32,520 nt of DNA from a bacterium (lineage in GTDB: Bacteria > Patescibacteriota > Microgenomatia > UBA1400 > UBA12108): assembly GCA_021788365.1 (NCBI GenBank), contig JAJYKS010000002.1, positions 1-32,520 of the forward strand, in the 5' to 3' direction. Positions 14,211 to 23,386 of this stretch are shown here, piece by piece. Within the stretch, counting starts at the first letter, position 1, and every line of letters starts with the position of its first letter. The position numbers were made by a program, and so were the translations under genes. Under the pieces are notes generated by a model, which worked only from the letters and a program-made list of their open reading frames with translations, searched no databases and had not been told where the DNA came from.

Positions 14211-15747
14211 ACCCGACCTCCTCACCAACTATAGTACCAAGCTTACCGCAGAAAACCTACGTGTAGTGAAGGTGTATCTTGCAAAAGAGCTGGGCGCTAC
14301 ACCGAGAGACTCCGACATACTTGCTGGCTACCGTGAACTCGTTGCAAAAGGCGTATGGGAAAAAGATATAGCGATCGAACGTTTGCTCACAACCCGCGCT
14401 GTCCGCACACTCTCCGGTGTCACCCCATTTGCCGTTATGACGAAGCCGTACGTCTGCCCGGGCATGTGTACCTTTTGCCCACTCGAACTGGGGATGCCCA
14501 AAAGTTACCTGTCGGACGAGCCCGCAGCTGCGCGTGCCAAAAAGTTGGGCTTCGATCCACGCCTGCAGATCTCCTCACGACTCACGCAATTGGTAGATAC
14601 CGGCCACGACACGGACAAAATCGAGCTGATCGTCATAGGTGGAACATTCGGCAACTATCCCACGGCGTATAAGCGGCAGTTTTTCAAGGACATGATCGAC
14701 ACGGTAAATGGCTCCGAGAGCGCGTCGCTCGAAGAAGCGCAAATCAAAAACGAGACTGCGCCGCGCCGCATCGTCGGCATGTCGGTGGAGACGAGGCCCG
14801 ACTGGATAGACGAAGCCGAGGTTAGACTTTTTCGCGAGCTCGGCGTCACCAAAGTGCAGGTTGGCGTACAAGCATTCGATGAAAAAATACTCGCCCGCAT
14901 AAAGCGCGGCCACTCGCTCCAAAAAGTAGCAGACGCCACTCGCCTCCTAAAAGACGCCGGAATAAAAGTTTGCTACCACTTTATGCCCAACTTGCCCGGT
15001 AGCACCCCAAAAAAAGACCTAGACATGGCGCGTCTCATGTACACCGACCCGCGCTTCAAGCCAGATTTTGTAAAGATCTATCCAGCCCAGGTCATACCTG
15101 GTACAGAAATGCATAGAGAATGGGAGCGGGGAGAATACACGCCCTACAGCGACGAGCTACTAAAGGATGTGCTTAAGAAAATTAGTCTTGTCACACCGCC
15201 GACAGTACGCGTAGATCGACTTGTCCGGGATATAAGTAAAAAATGGGTCGCGGCCGGTACGCGCGCGACCAACATGCGACAATACGTAGAGGCGGAGCTG
15301 AAGAAAGAGGGTAAGGTGTGCCGCTGTATCCGCTGCCGCGAGATTCACGGTCGGACATCTACTGGTACGCCACACCTTGTAGATCGAAAGATGGCAACCT
15401 TTGGTGGTACCGAGCACCTCCTCACCTATGAATCAAAGGGTTCGCTGTTCTCGCTGCTGCGCCTGCGTTTACCGGACAGTGATAGTACGCTCTTCCCCGA
15501 GCTAGGTGGCGCAGCGCTTATCCGCGAGCTGCACACCTATGGGAAAACCGTGCCACACGATCAAAAGGGTTCGAGAGACACCCAACACCATGGTCTTGGT
15601 AAAAGGCTGATGATTGCCGCCGAGCGACGGGCACGGGCAGCCGGATACAAAAAGATTGCGGTCATAAGCAGCATTGGCACACGCGAGTACTACCGACATC
15701 TGGGGTACAGCCGCGAAGGTTACTATATGTGCAAACGACTTGTTTGA
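14200..15747 (+). CDS. elp3: Elp3: tRNA uridine(34) carboxymethyl-forming radical SAM/acetyltransferase
   Basis: A 515-residue protein, full length for the family. The radical SAM cluster motif is C86-x3-C90-x2-C93 (CPGMCTFCPLE), followed by PKSYLSDEPAAARAKKLGFD and IELIVIGGTFGNYP. The C-terminal GNAT domain shows LIRELHTYG, then HHGLGKRLMIAAERRA and the family-typical SSIGTREYYRHLGY. Elp3 uses acetyl-CoA and SAM radical chemistry to build the cm5 side chain on wobble U34 of tRNA in the cytoplasm; bacterial and archaeal Elp3 work alone. The start region overlaps that of the divergent methyltransferase (14200-14210). There is no good ribosome-binding site. Confidence 0.93.
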   Translation: MSSIPDLLTNYSTKLTAENLRVVKVYLAKELGATPRDSDILAGYRELVAKGVWEKDIAIERLLTTRAVRTLSGVTPFAVMTKPYVCPGMCTFCPLELGMPKSYLSDEPAAARAKKLGFDPRLQISSRLTQLVDTGHDTDKIELIVIGGTFGNYPTAYKRQFFKDMIDTVNGSESASLEEAQIKNETAPRRIVGMSVETRPDWIDEAEVRLFRELGVTKVQVGVQAFDEKILARIKRGHSLQKVADATRLLKDAGIKVCYHFMPNLPGSTPKKDLDMARLMYTDPRFKPDFVKIYPAQVIPGTEMHREWERGEYTPYSDELLKDVLKKISLVTPPTVRVDRLVRDISKKWVAAGTRATNMRQYVEAELKKEGKVCRCIRCREIHGRTSTGTPHLVDRKMATFGGTEHLLTYESKGSLFSLLRLRLPDSDSTLFPELGGAALIRELHTYGKTVPHDQKGSRDTQHHGLGKRLMIAAERRARAAGYKKIAVISSIGTREYYRHLGYSREGYYMCKRLV

Positions 15748-15756
15748 TGCTATTCT
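15748..15756 (+). promoter_or_regulatory. Extended -10 TGC-TATTCT, six bases before ATG
   Basis: TATTCT with an upstream TGC ends 6 nt before the ATG at 15763 of the macroglobulin gene and begins just after the elp3 stop. Predicted leaderless start of the macroglobulin unit. Confidence 0.5.
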
Positions 15757-15762
15757 TAACTA

Positions 15763-18700
15763 ATGCTGAAAAAGTTTCTGGTTGTAGCTAGTTTACTACT
15801 CATTTCCGCATCCACCGTTCACGCTTCTTTTTTCGACACGATTGCCAAAGAGGTACAAAATTTGTTTCCCACCCCGACAGCCGCGTCCACCGTCAGTGCA
15901 TCAAGTGCGCCAGAGGCCGTGCTTGGCAGCGGCTCATACAACACCGAAGCTCCCTCCATCTATATAAATGGCAGCAACAGCGCCTACAGTAGCGGCGGCC
16001 TCATAACCCAAGCGGTGACAGACGATCCCGGCATATTTATTTCTGGATACAAACTCCCGGCAGAGCTGCAGATAAAAATATACCGAGCCTCAGAAAATGA
16101 CCTCTTTAACTATTTGGTACACGACAAGGACTACAAGCAGCTCCACCCCCACATAGACACGTCGTCCATGACGGTACAGGGGACAGCCACGATCTCGCTT
16201 ACGTCTGATGCAAATGGCAATTACCAGAGTACCTATCACGCCTTGCCGTTTAGCGGCATGGGCATGTGGTACTTGGAGATTGCCGGTGAGAATGTACAGA
16301 CAACGGCGTTTATCTTGCGCTCTGGTCATGGAGTGTTTACCTCCGAAGAAGATAACACGCTGCTCTTTTGGGGAGAGCGGTTCGACAATATGCGCTCAAT
16401 CGGCGCAGGTGGGACGTTAAAAACATATAGTGTCCTCGACACGCCAAAGGAGCTCAGCAGCGTTTCGTACGACGATGCAGGGACCGCGCGCACACCACTC
16501 ACCGATCAGGCAGACTTTGCGATTTCACAGCTTGGCGATGACATTGCGCTCGTACCGCTAAATCTAACCTATCTCAATTCTGGCTACAACTACGACCAGT
16601 TCCGCCCGCGCGCTTTGAGCGACCACTACTTTACCTTTGTCGATCGCCCTGTCTATCAGCCGGGCGACAAGCTCTACTTCAAGTCGGTCATTCGGACCGA
16701 CAACGACGCCCAATATTCGATCCCCACCGGCGTTGCCTACGCAACGCTCTTTGAGAACAACAACAAACTCCAAGAGTTAACCATTCCCATTTCAGCGGAC
16801 GGTACGATCGACGGCACCATCAGTTTACCCGCAGACATAAAAACAGGCTGGTACACGCTGCAAGTGCAGACATCAGCCGACCGTGTGCAGTCGTCAGGGA
16901 GTCAGGGCTATCCGTCGTATGGCGAGTACACCGGCGTCTCAAACTACTCATCCGCCTATTTCCAGGTCCAGTACTATCGCAAGCCAGAGGCTAGTCTCGA
17001 CATAGAGAGCAACCGCAACGACCTGATCGCGGGCTCGCCACTCACGGTGACACTCGACGGGAGCTACTACAGTGGCGCACCGCTCATGTCGCAGGGTATC
17101 ACTTACACCGTACGCGCAGCCGATTATTACGAATATGCCTACTTGAGCGACTACGAGCAGTACAAGAGCAACATGAGCGACGACTACCAATATGGTGGCT
17201 GGTATGGAACGCATGACATCAAAAAGGGCACGGTATATCTCGACAAAAATGGCAAAGCACAAATAGACATACCGACAACGCTAAACTACGACAACCAGGG
17301 CAAGCCGCAGGTATTTATCGTAGAGGCGACGCTCGAAGATGGCTCGCAGGACCCGCTCTTCGCTCGCAAAAACATCCTCGTCCGACCAGGTCAGTTCGGC
17401 ATTTTTGCAACCGATTACACCTGGAGTGCACAGGTTAATAAAGAGGTTCGATTACCGGTCGTGACAGTCCCCTATGAGACCGGGACAAAAATTACCGCCA
17501 CCTCATTGCAAGCCAAGCTGACACTCCATCAGTGGAACAAAATAGTCGACTCGAATGAGAAGTATCCGCGCTACGAAGAAAAAGTAACCGACCTGGGGGG
17601 AGCGCAATTCTCGACAGACAACTTCGGCCACGGGACCTATACGTTTACCCCACAAGCCGAGGGTTCGTATCAAATCCTGATAAGCGGCACCGATGCGCTC
17701 GGAAACAAGGTTAGCAAAGAATTTTACGTCTACGCGTCGAGTTCTAGCTACTCGGTTTACATCCCTGGCATGTCAGAAGAGTCGCTGTCCGTCGCGACCG
17801 ATCGTAAAAAATATACTCCCGGCGAGTCGGCGAATATCACGATAACCTCATCCATCCCCGACCGAGACGTCCTGCTCTCCGTAGAGCGGGGCTACGAGCG
17901 GCGATTCCAGATAGTAAAAATGAGCGGGACCACGGGCACGGTATCGCTACCCATAATCACGTCGGATCAGCCGAACATCTATCTCGCCGCCTATGGCTTC
18001 AGCAAATATCGGCTAGATCGCGCCCAGACAGCGCTATCCATAGACACGGCCGACAAGAAGATGGTCGTGTCACTCGTGCCGGACAAAACAGTATACGGAC
18101 CGGGCGAAACGATGAAACTCGATATTACAACCACTGACGCAAACGGGCATCCGCTCTCGGCCAACGTCGCCGTATGGGCGGTGGACAAAGCTATTTTCGC
18201 CTTGACTGATAGTCGACTAGGGGACATCTTCAAGACATTTTGGGGTGATCGGGTAGACTCGACCTCCACCTCCCACTCACTGCGTGGCATACTGGTGCAG
18301 ACGGCCGAGCGCGGTGGCGGGTGTTTTGTGGGCGACACGGCAGTGACACTCGCAAATGGGAGTACCGCGCTGATAAAAGATATAAAAGTCGGGCAAGAAA
18401 TCCGCACGCTAACCGATCTTGGCACCACGGTAAACGCTCGGGTGAGCGCAGTAACGCATACCGAAGATGATGGCTACATGGTGATAAACGGCGTGCTCCG
18501 CGTCACCCCCGACCACCTCATTAACGTAAATGGCACGTGGCGTGAGGCAGGACAAGCGCAGATTGGAGATTATCTAAGTACGATCTCAGGTAGTGAAATC
18601 ATCTCCTCGCTGAGCTACGAGGGGCAAAAAACAGAGGTGTACAACCTAACGGTCGACCGTGAGCACACATTCCTCGCCGATGGCATATGGGTTCACAACG

Positions 18701-20940
18701 AGAAGGGCATGGACCGCACCATCTTTAAGGACGTGGCATACTGGAACCCCAACGTTCGCACGGGGAGCGACGGCAAGGCCACAATAACCGCAAAGCTACC
18801 CGACAACCTAACCACCTGGACCATTGCGGGTGTGGGCAACACAACCGCAACGGCAGTCGGTCAAAGCACCGTCGACATCCAGGTAAACAAAGACCTCGTC
18901 GTAAAGCCGATCGTCCCCAACCTTGTGCGGGTCGGCGACAAACTAACGCTCTCGGCGATTGCGCGTAACTTTACCGAGGTGAGTGGGCTATACAACATTG
19001 GACTGCAGCTAACCGGCGGCACCATCGACGGCCCCGCAGCCTCCCAGATCACGCTCGCCGGAAAGAGCTCGGAGCAAGGGTACTGGTCTGTTACACCCGA
19101 TGCGGCGGCAAAAGAGTTGAAATATACCATGGGTGTCGAGCTGGCAGACAACAAGAACGTTCGTGACACGGTGACAGGAGTGATACCCGTAGAGCCGTTT
19201 GGCTTTAGCGAAAAAGATGCACAGTTCCAGATAGGCGACGCAAGCTACACGCTTACCTTGCCTGCGGACGCAAAAAACACGAGCTCACAGGTCACGCTCT
19301 ATCTGGCGCCCTCACTCGTGACTTCTCTCCAGTCGTCGATGCACTATTTGTTGCAGTACCCTTACGGGTGTGTTGAGCAGCTAACGAGTCGCCTGGTACC
19401 CGCACTGCTAGCCAAGGGCAACGCCGCGCTATTTGCCGACGCTGCGGCAGGCATAAACCTGGACACCTACATAAAAGACGGCATCAGCAAAATCAACGAA
19501 GCGCACGACATCTGGACTGGGTGGGGCTGGTGGAGTCACGGGAACGTCACCCCCTTCGTGACAAGTTATGTCCTCGAAGCCTATCAGGATGCGCAAAAGC
19601 TTGGGTACGGAGCCGATGTGAGCGACCCCATTACAACAGGTCTGAATTACCTCGAGCACCAAACCAATGGGCAATCAATGGGGAACGAAGAACGTATTAC
19701 CCGTAGGTACGGACTTTCACTCTTCAAGAAGACGACGGCAATCCCCGGGCCCGACGGCAACCTAGCTGACCTAGACCCTGACCTGATCGCCATGCACGTC
19801 ATAACAAGTGTCAATTATGGTGACAAAAGCGGCGTGGAAAATGGCGTAAACGCCTTGCTGGCGACGGCTCAAACCGAAGGCAATACCGTGTACTGGAAAG
19901 CAGGCAACAGTAGCCGTCTCGGCTCGATTGGCGCCTCAACGGCCTGGGCTGTACGTGCGCTGACAGCCGCTGGGGCAGATCAGGGGACTGCCGCAAAAGG
20001 GTTGCAATATCTTCTTAAGAATCACCACACCGACTACTGGTACAACTCTTACGCAACGGTGCTCACCGCGCGCGCCATCCTTGCAGTCTACACGGCAAAC
20101 GGCGAGTCCGCACCTGACTATACCTACACCGTGAAACTGGGAAACAAGGTAGTAAAAACCGCCCGTGTCACCTCGGCAACACAAGCACTAAAGCCAATCA
20201 CCCTGTCGATACATGATTTGGCGGCAGGTGAAAATACAGTTACCGTCACGCGTACAGGGACGGGCCAGCTCTACTCGACCCTCTCGAGCGACCTCTTTAG
20301 GACAGATCCACACGCAGGTGCCGTGAGCCACGGGCTCTCGCTCAAGCGCGCCTACATAAATGACCGCAACCCAGACCGTACGATAGCGCTGGGCGACATT
20401 GCGAGAGTGGAGTTTACCGTGAGCGGTCTAGGCGCCGGCAGTCAGTATCTCGTTATAGAAGATCAGCTTCCTGCTGGCCTCGTCCCGATAAATGATACCT
20501 TTACCAATGAGCAGTTTAGTACGGATAACGGCGCCCCGAGTGACTACCGTGTGAGCAAAGAATTCACAAAAAATGGTGCCAACCTCGTCGTCTATCAAAC
20601 ACAGATCGGTGGGGGCGTCTACTCGTACAAAGCTCGTGTGGTGAGTATGGGCGATTTCCAGGCACCTCCCGCAGTTGCCTCGCTCATGTACAGTCCCGAG
20701 GTAAACGGAAGAACGGTGGTCTCAAATGTACACATCGACTCCGAATCCAAACTCCTACCAGGGAGAGTAGCACAGTCGATCGCAAAGGGAGTATCGCAGT
20801 GGCTATACTATGGTATAGGAGTACTTGTAGTAGTGGTTGGCATCGTAGGATATTTCGTATATCGCCACCGCCGCAAGGTGAAACAAAATGTTGAAGATAA
20901 CCCACAAACTCCACCTGATGGCACGCCTACTACCGTATAA
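15763..20940 (+). CDS. Membrane-anchored alpha-2-macroglobulin with thioester and an inserted Hint domain
   Basis: A 1725-residue protein. Order: signal peptide 1-22; MG domains including DRPVYQPGDKLYFKSVIR; a Gly-rich AERGGG then a Hint domain C854-N979; the MG7-type segment FKDVAYWNPNVRTGSDGKA and LPDNLTTW; a thioester domain with GCVEQ (C1203, E1205, Q1206); further beta domains; one membrane helix about 1679-1700; and a short basic cytoplasmic tail. Bacterial macroglobulins trap proteases: cleavage of a bait region springs the thioester onto the attacker. Here the bait position is occupied by an intein-like self-processing domain. It sits outside the cell, anchored by the C-terminus. It leads an overlapping run with the MEMO1-like and CapA-like genes. 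Confidence 0.88.
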   Translation: MLKKFLVVASLLLISASTVHASFFDTIAKEVQNLFPTPTAASTVSASSAPEAVLGSGSYNTEAPSIYINGSNSAYSSGGLITQAVTDDPGIFISGYKLPAELQIKIYRASENDLFNYLVHDKDYKQLHPHIDTSSMTVQGTATISLTSDANGNYQSTYHALPFSGMGMWYLEIAGENVQTTAFILRSGHGVFTSEEDNTLLFWGERFDNMRSIGAGGTLKTYSVLDTPKELSSVSYDDAGTARTPLTDQADFAISQLGDDIALVPLNLTYLNSGYNYDQFRPRALSDHYFTFVDRPVYQPGDKLYFKSVIRTDNDAQYSIPTGVAYATLFENNNKLQELTIPISADGTIDGTISLPADIKTGWYTLQVQTSADRVQSSGSQGYPSYGEYTGVSNYSSAYFQVQYYRKPEASLDIESNRNDLIAGSPLTVTLDGSYYSGAPLMSQGITYTVRAADYYEYAYLSDYEQYKSNMSDDYQYGGWYGTHDIKKGTVYLDKNGKAQIDIPTTLNYDNQGKPQVFIVEATLEDGSQDPLFARKNILVRPGQFGIFATDYTWSAQVNKEVRLPVVTVPYETGTKITATSLQAKLTLHQWNKIVDSNEKYPRYEEKVTDLGGAQFSTDNFGHGTYTFTPQAEGSYQILISGTDALGNKVSKEFYVYASSSSYSVYIPGMSEESLSVATDRKKYTPGESANITITSSIPDRDVLLSVERGYERRFQIVKMSGTTGTVSLPIITSDQPNIYLAAYGFSKYRLDRAQTALSIDTADKKMVVSLVPDKTVYGPGETMKLDITTTDANGHPLSANVAVWAVDKAIFALTDSRLGDIFKTFWGDRVDSTSTSHSLRGILVQTAERGGGCFVGDTAVTLANGSTALIKDIKVGQEIRTLTDLGTTVNARVSAVTHTEDDGYMVINGVLRVTPDHLINVNGTWREAGQAQIGDYLSTISGSEIISSLSYEGQKTEVYNLTVDREHTFLADGIWVHNEKGMDRTIFKDVAYWNPNVRTGSDGKATITAKLPDNLTTWTIAGVGNTTATAVGQSTVDIQVNKDLVVKPIVPNLVRVGDKLTLSAIARNFTEVSGLYNIGLQLTGGTIDGPAASQITLAGKSSEQGYWSVTPDAAAKELKYTMGVELADNKNVRDTVTGVIPVEPFGFSEKDAQFQIGDASYTLTLPADAKNTSSQVTLYLAPSLVTSLQSSMHYLLQYPYGCVEQLTSRLVPALLAKGNAALFADAAAGINLDTYIKDGISKINEAHDIWTGWGWWSHGNVTPFVTSYVLEAYQDAQKLGYGADVSDPITTGLNYLEHQTNGQSMGNEERITRRYGLSLFKKTTAIPGPDGNLADLDPDLIAMHVITSVNYGDKSGVENGVNALLATAQTEGNTVYWKAGNSSRLGSIGASTAWAVRALTAAGADQGTAAKGLQYLLKNHHTDYWYNSYATVLTARAILAVYTANGESAPDYTYTVKLGNKVVKTARVTSATQALKPITLSIHDLAAGENTVTVTRTGTGQLYSTLSSDLFRTDPHAGAVSHGLSLKRAYINDRNPDRTIALGDIARVEFTVSGLGAGSQYLVIEDQLPAGLVPINDTFTNEQFSTDNGAPSDYRVSKEFTKNGANLVVYQTQIGGGVYSYKARVVSMGDFQAPPAVASLMYSPEVNGRTVVSNVHIDSESKLLPGRVAQSIAKGVSQWLYYGIGVLVVVVGIVGYFVYRHRRKVKQNVEDNPQTPPDGTPTTV
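18322..18699 (+). other. Hint (intein-like, BIL-type) domain within the macroglobulin
   Basis: 126 residues from C854 to N979. Block A is CFVGDTAVTLANGS; block B is RVTPDHLINVNG with the T-x-x-H pair (T915, H918); the end is VYNLTVDREHTF and then DGIWVHN with the penultimate His and final Asn (H978, N979). No homing endonuclease fits in this length. The residue after Asn is Glu (E980), not Cys, Ser or Thr. This is the signature of bacterial intein-like domains, which cleave or splice atypically, rather than a standard intein. Confidence 0.85.
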
Positions 20941-21787
20941 GTACTTGCTGCTTGGCCTCCTAGCGCTCGCTATCTTTTACGGCGCGATACGCGCCTTGCA
21001 CCCGTCCGCCCAATCTACTGACACCAGTACGCCATTTCCCGTCACCCACTACCGCATGGCGGACGTCCAGGGAGGTATAGCGAGCTACCCGCCGCGTAGT
21101 GGCGACAGTCCGCCAGTTGTGCGGGGCGGTGTAGTCTCGCATCACTTACTAGCAGAGCGCTACATCGCACGCTATTTTCAGAATTTGAGTGGCCATGCAT
21201 ATCGGCAGGTTGTGCTCATAGGACCCAATCATGCAAACGCAGGGGTAAGCGACGTCATAACCTCAACGCGTCGCGACTGGGACACCCCGTACGGCGTCGT
21301 ACATGTTGCACGGGTGCTCCCGGAGCTCCCCCAGGGAGACGCGGTTATGGCCGGCGACCACGCACTCGAGGTCCTTATGCCATACATAAAGGTGTATCTA
21401 CCGCAAGCATCAGTAATCCCCATCCTCATAAAAAGTAGTGTGACGGAAAACGAGCTTAATAGTCTCGTGGTAATACTGAGTGGCCTCGTGGGGAGCGATA
21501 CGCTCGTCTTGGTCTCAAGTGACTTCTCACACTACTTATCGGAGGAAGACGCCTTTGCACACGACACAATAGCTCTCTCGGCAATAGAGAGACGTGACTA
21601 TGCCTTTTTGGCTCCTGTTCGAGCAGATTATCTCGACAGTCCCGGGTCGGTAATCGTCATGCTCAAGCTCATGGACGAAATTGGCGCGAACAAGCTACAG
21701 GTTTTTGCCCACGCGAGCGCCGCAACAATAGCCAACACTCCAGGGGCACCAACGACAACGTATTACTTTCTTAACGTCTATGAATAA
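20888..21787 (+). CDS. MEMO1-like (AmmeMemoRadiSam system protein B) protein, membrane-anchored
   Basis: A 299-residue protein. After an N-terminal membrane helix (YKYLLLGLLALAIFYGAI) comes the MEMO fold: GGVVSHHLLA, VLIGPNHANAG, GDHALEVLMPYI and VLVSSDFSHYL. MEMO1 belongs to the LigB-type dioxygenase fold; the human protein binds metal through two His and a Cys. The two His positions are present, but the usual CGxxP stretch reads SPGSV, so the Cys is missing. The ATG at 20888 is supported by AAGGTG 7 nt upstream; a second ATG is at 20918. It overlaps the macroglobulin end by 53 bases and the next gene by 8. Function is unknown, and the membrane anchor suggests an extracytoplasmic role. Confidence 0.8.
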   Translation: MLKITHKLHLMARLLPYKYLLLGLLALAIFYGAIRALHPSAQSTDTSTPFPVTHYRMADVQGGIASYPPRSGDSPPVVRGGVVSHHLLAERYIARYFQNLSGHAYRQVVLIGPNHANAGVSDVITSTRRDWDTPYGVVHVARVLPELPQGDAVMAGDHALEVLMPYIKVYLPQASVIPILIKSSVTENELNSLVVILSGLVGSDTLVLVSSDFSHYLSEEDAFAHDTIALSAIERRDYAFLAPVRADYLDSPGSVIVMLKLMDEIGANKLQVFAHASAATIANTPGAPTTTYYFLNVYE

Positions 21788-22694
21788 AAAACAAATCGCG
21801 CTTACCTTGGTGGCATCACTCGCGATAAGTATTGCAGGTATAGGGGTGCACCGTGCTCCAGGCAACGTCCAGTCAGCTCAATCGCCAGACTTGGCGAAGG
21901 ATACCACCATCTTTGTCGCTGGAGACGTCATGCTCGCCCGCTCGGTCAATGCACAGATACAAGCGCGTCACGATCCAAACTGGCCGTTTATCTATGTGCG
22001 TAGCGTGGTGAGTGGCGCCGACCTGGCAATCGGCAATCTAGAAACCCCACTTATCGCCAGCTGTCCCGTAACACGCGAGGGGATGATCTTCTGTGGCGAC
22101 GCGGCAAACGCGAGTGGACTAGCATACGCTGGATTCGACGTGCTCTCCCTCGCCAACAACCACACGGCCAACTATGGCCCCACGGGCCTAGCGGAGACAG
22201 AGGCCGCGCTTACTCGATACGGCGTAGGGTATTTTGGCACGGGTAGCGCCGTATTCCGGGAGGTACGCGGGGTGAGATTTGCCCTTTTGGGCTACAACGA
22301 CGTGACAAGGCAAGTGGACGAGGGCGAGGTTGCGGCAGAGGTGGCGGCCTCCCGCGCACAGGCTGACGTAGTCATTGTGTACTTTCATTGGGGGCAAGAA
22401 TACAAGGCTGCACACAATGCGCGGCAGGCGGAGCTCGCCCACCTTGTGGTAGACGCAGGAGCCGACATAGTTTTGGGTGCACACCCACACGTAGTCGAAG
22501 ATCACGAAGTCTATCATGGCAAGCCCATCTACTACTCGCTCGGCAATTTCGTGTTCGATCAAGAGTGGAGTCCAGCGACAAAAGAGGGGCTCGCGCTCGA
22601 GCTGACCTTCCACGGAACCCATCTTTCTGCGGTGAAAGAAATACCCGTTTTTCTCGAGAACTATGGACAGGTATCCGTACGTGGTATTCTATAA
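21780..22694 (+). CDS. CapA-family (PGA_cap) metallophosphoesterase-like protein
   Basis: A 304-residue protein. An N-terminal hydrophobic signal or anchor (about 7-25) precedes the CapA domain: FVAGDVMLARSVN, AIGNLETPL, VLSLANNHTANYG, VIVYFHWGQEY, IVLGAHPHVV and YYSLGNFVFDQ. These are the metal-binding Asp, Asn and His positions of a calcineurin-like fold. CapA/PgsA is known from poly-gamma-glutamate capsule synthesis, but most family members are of unknown substrate. The start overlaps the MEMO1-like stop by 8 bases. It is likely an extracytoplasmic enzyme translated together with its neighbours. Confidence 0.9.
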   Translation: MNKKQIALTLVASLAISIAGIGVHRAPGNVQSAQSPDLAKDTTIFVAGDVMLARSVNAQIQARHDPNWPFIYVRSVVSGADLAIGNLETPLIASCPVTREGMIFCGDAANASGLAYAGFDVLSLANNHTANYGPTGLAETEAALTRYGVGYFGTGSAVFREVRGVRFALLGYNDVTRQVDEGEVAAEVAASRAQADVVIVYFHWGQEYKAAHNARQAELAHLVVDAGADIVLGAHPHVVEDHEVYHGKPIYYSLGNFVFDQEWSPATKEGLALELTFHGTHLSAVKEIPVFLENYGQVSVRGIL

Positions 22695-22709
22695 GAGAAG
22701 GGAGGTAGT

Positions 22710-23033
22710 ATGAAATTTAATATTCGTCTGCTCTATCTCTATTTATTCGCCTTTGTCGGGCTCCTGATTACTACGATAGGTAGCATCCAGCTTGTGGATC
22801 TCGGGCTCAAAACCTACGTCTTTCATGTCTCGGAGTTTTCACCGGTTGTTGCACCAATAACAGATCCCTCAGGGAAAGCGATGATTTCGACAGCGGATCA
22901 GCAAAAACAACAGGAGGCCGAGGCGGAGAACCAGCGCAAGCGTCAGCTCTCAAACTCAATAGCCATGATCGCGGTCGGTATCCCGCTCTATCTCTATCAC
23001 TGGAAAACGATCAAAAAAGAAAACAAAGGGTAA
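22710..23033 (+). CDS. Hypothetical protein with two membrane helices
   Basis: A 107-residue protein with hydrophobic segments at about 6-28 and 82-98, separated by an external loop containing a Gln/Glu-rich helix (QQKQQEAEAENQRKRQ). The tail is basic (KTIKKENKG). A good ribosome-binding site, GGGAGG, lies 6 nt upstream of the ATG, and the gene starts 15 bases after the CapA stop, so it may end the same transcript. I do not assign a family. Confidence 0.75.
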   Translation: MKFNIRLLYLYLFAFVGLLITTIGSIQLVDLGLKTYVFHVSEFSPVVAPITDPSGKAMISTADQQKQQEAEAENQRKRQLSNSIAMIAVGIPLYLYHWKTIKKENKG

Positions 23034-23049
23034 CGTGTAGTCCCACAAG

Positions 23050-23313
23050 CTACGAGTTTGTATTGTTTAGATCAAGATCACCCAAATGCATTCGTACCCA
23101 AGAAAGCGCGGCGTCGCCGGTACTTGCCACGTCGCTTGCAGGATTGCTCCCCGACATGCCACTGTATATACGATCAAGCACTACAGCTATCTCAGCAATA
23201 GTAAATCCTTCCTCGAGCGAGTTGACAATTTCCTCCACCAAAACACTCTGCGGCAAAGTTATCTCCTTTACGTTAATAGCATTATCGACAATTTTAGCTC
23301 TATGAGGTTCCAT
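23050..23313 (-). CDS. Small acidic hypothetical protein
   Basis: An 87-residue soluble protein with no signal peptide. The central segment VEEIVNSLEEGFTIAEIAVVLDRI reads as two amphipathic helices, possibly a helix-turn-helix-like or protein-binding element; this is only a suggestion. The tail is acidic (HLGDLDLNN). The opposite strand has an open frame of similar length, but this one has the more natural composition. No ribosome-binding site is visible; a TAAAAT lies about 18 nt upstream on the minus strand. It converges on the membrane protein gene. Confidence 0.55.
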   Translation of the reverse strand: MEPHRAKIVDNAINVKEITLPQSVLVEEIVNSLEEGFTIAEIAVVLDRIYSGMSGSNPASDVASTGDAALSWVRMHLGDLDLNNTNS

Positions 23314-23358
23314 ACGTACTTTTGTCTGCAGATTTTATCACTTTGTGTGGCGAGTGCA

Positions 23359-23367
23359 TGCTAAAAT
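23359..23367 (+). promoter_or_regulatory. Extended -10 (TGC-TAAAAT) for tRNA-Gly
   Basis: TAAAAT preceded by TGC lies 19 nt upstream of the tRNA-Gly 5' end. The longer match GCATGCTAxAAT is shared with the tRNA-Thr promoter. No clear -35 is seen. Confidence 0.5.
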
Positions 23368-23386
23368 AGCAGGAGTTGTCCTACAT

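Noticed and set aside
18322-18699. A standard self-splicing intein in the macroglobulin
   Set aside because: The residue after the final Asn is Glu, so the usual Cys/Ser/Thr nucleophile for splicing is missing.
23063-23305. 80-aa open frame on plus opposite the 87-aa gene
   Set aside because: It has no promoter or ribosome-binding site and a less natural composition, though the choice between strands is not certain.
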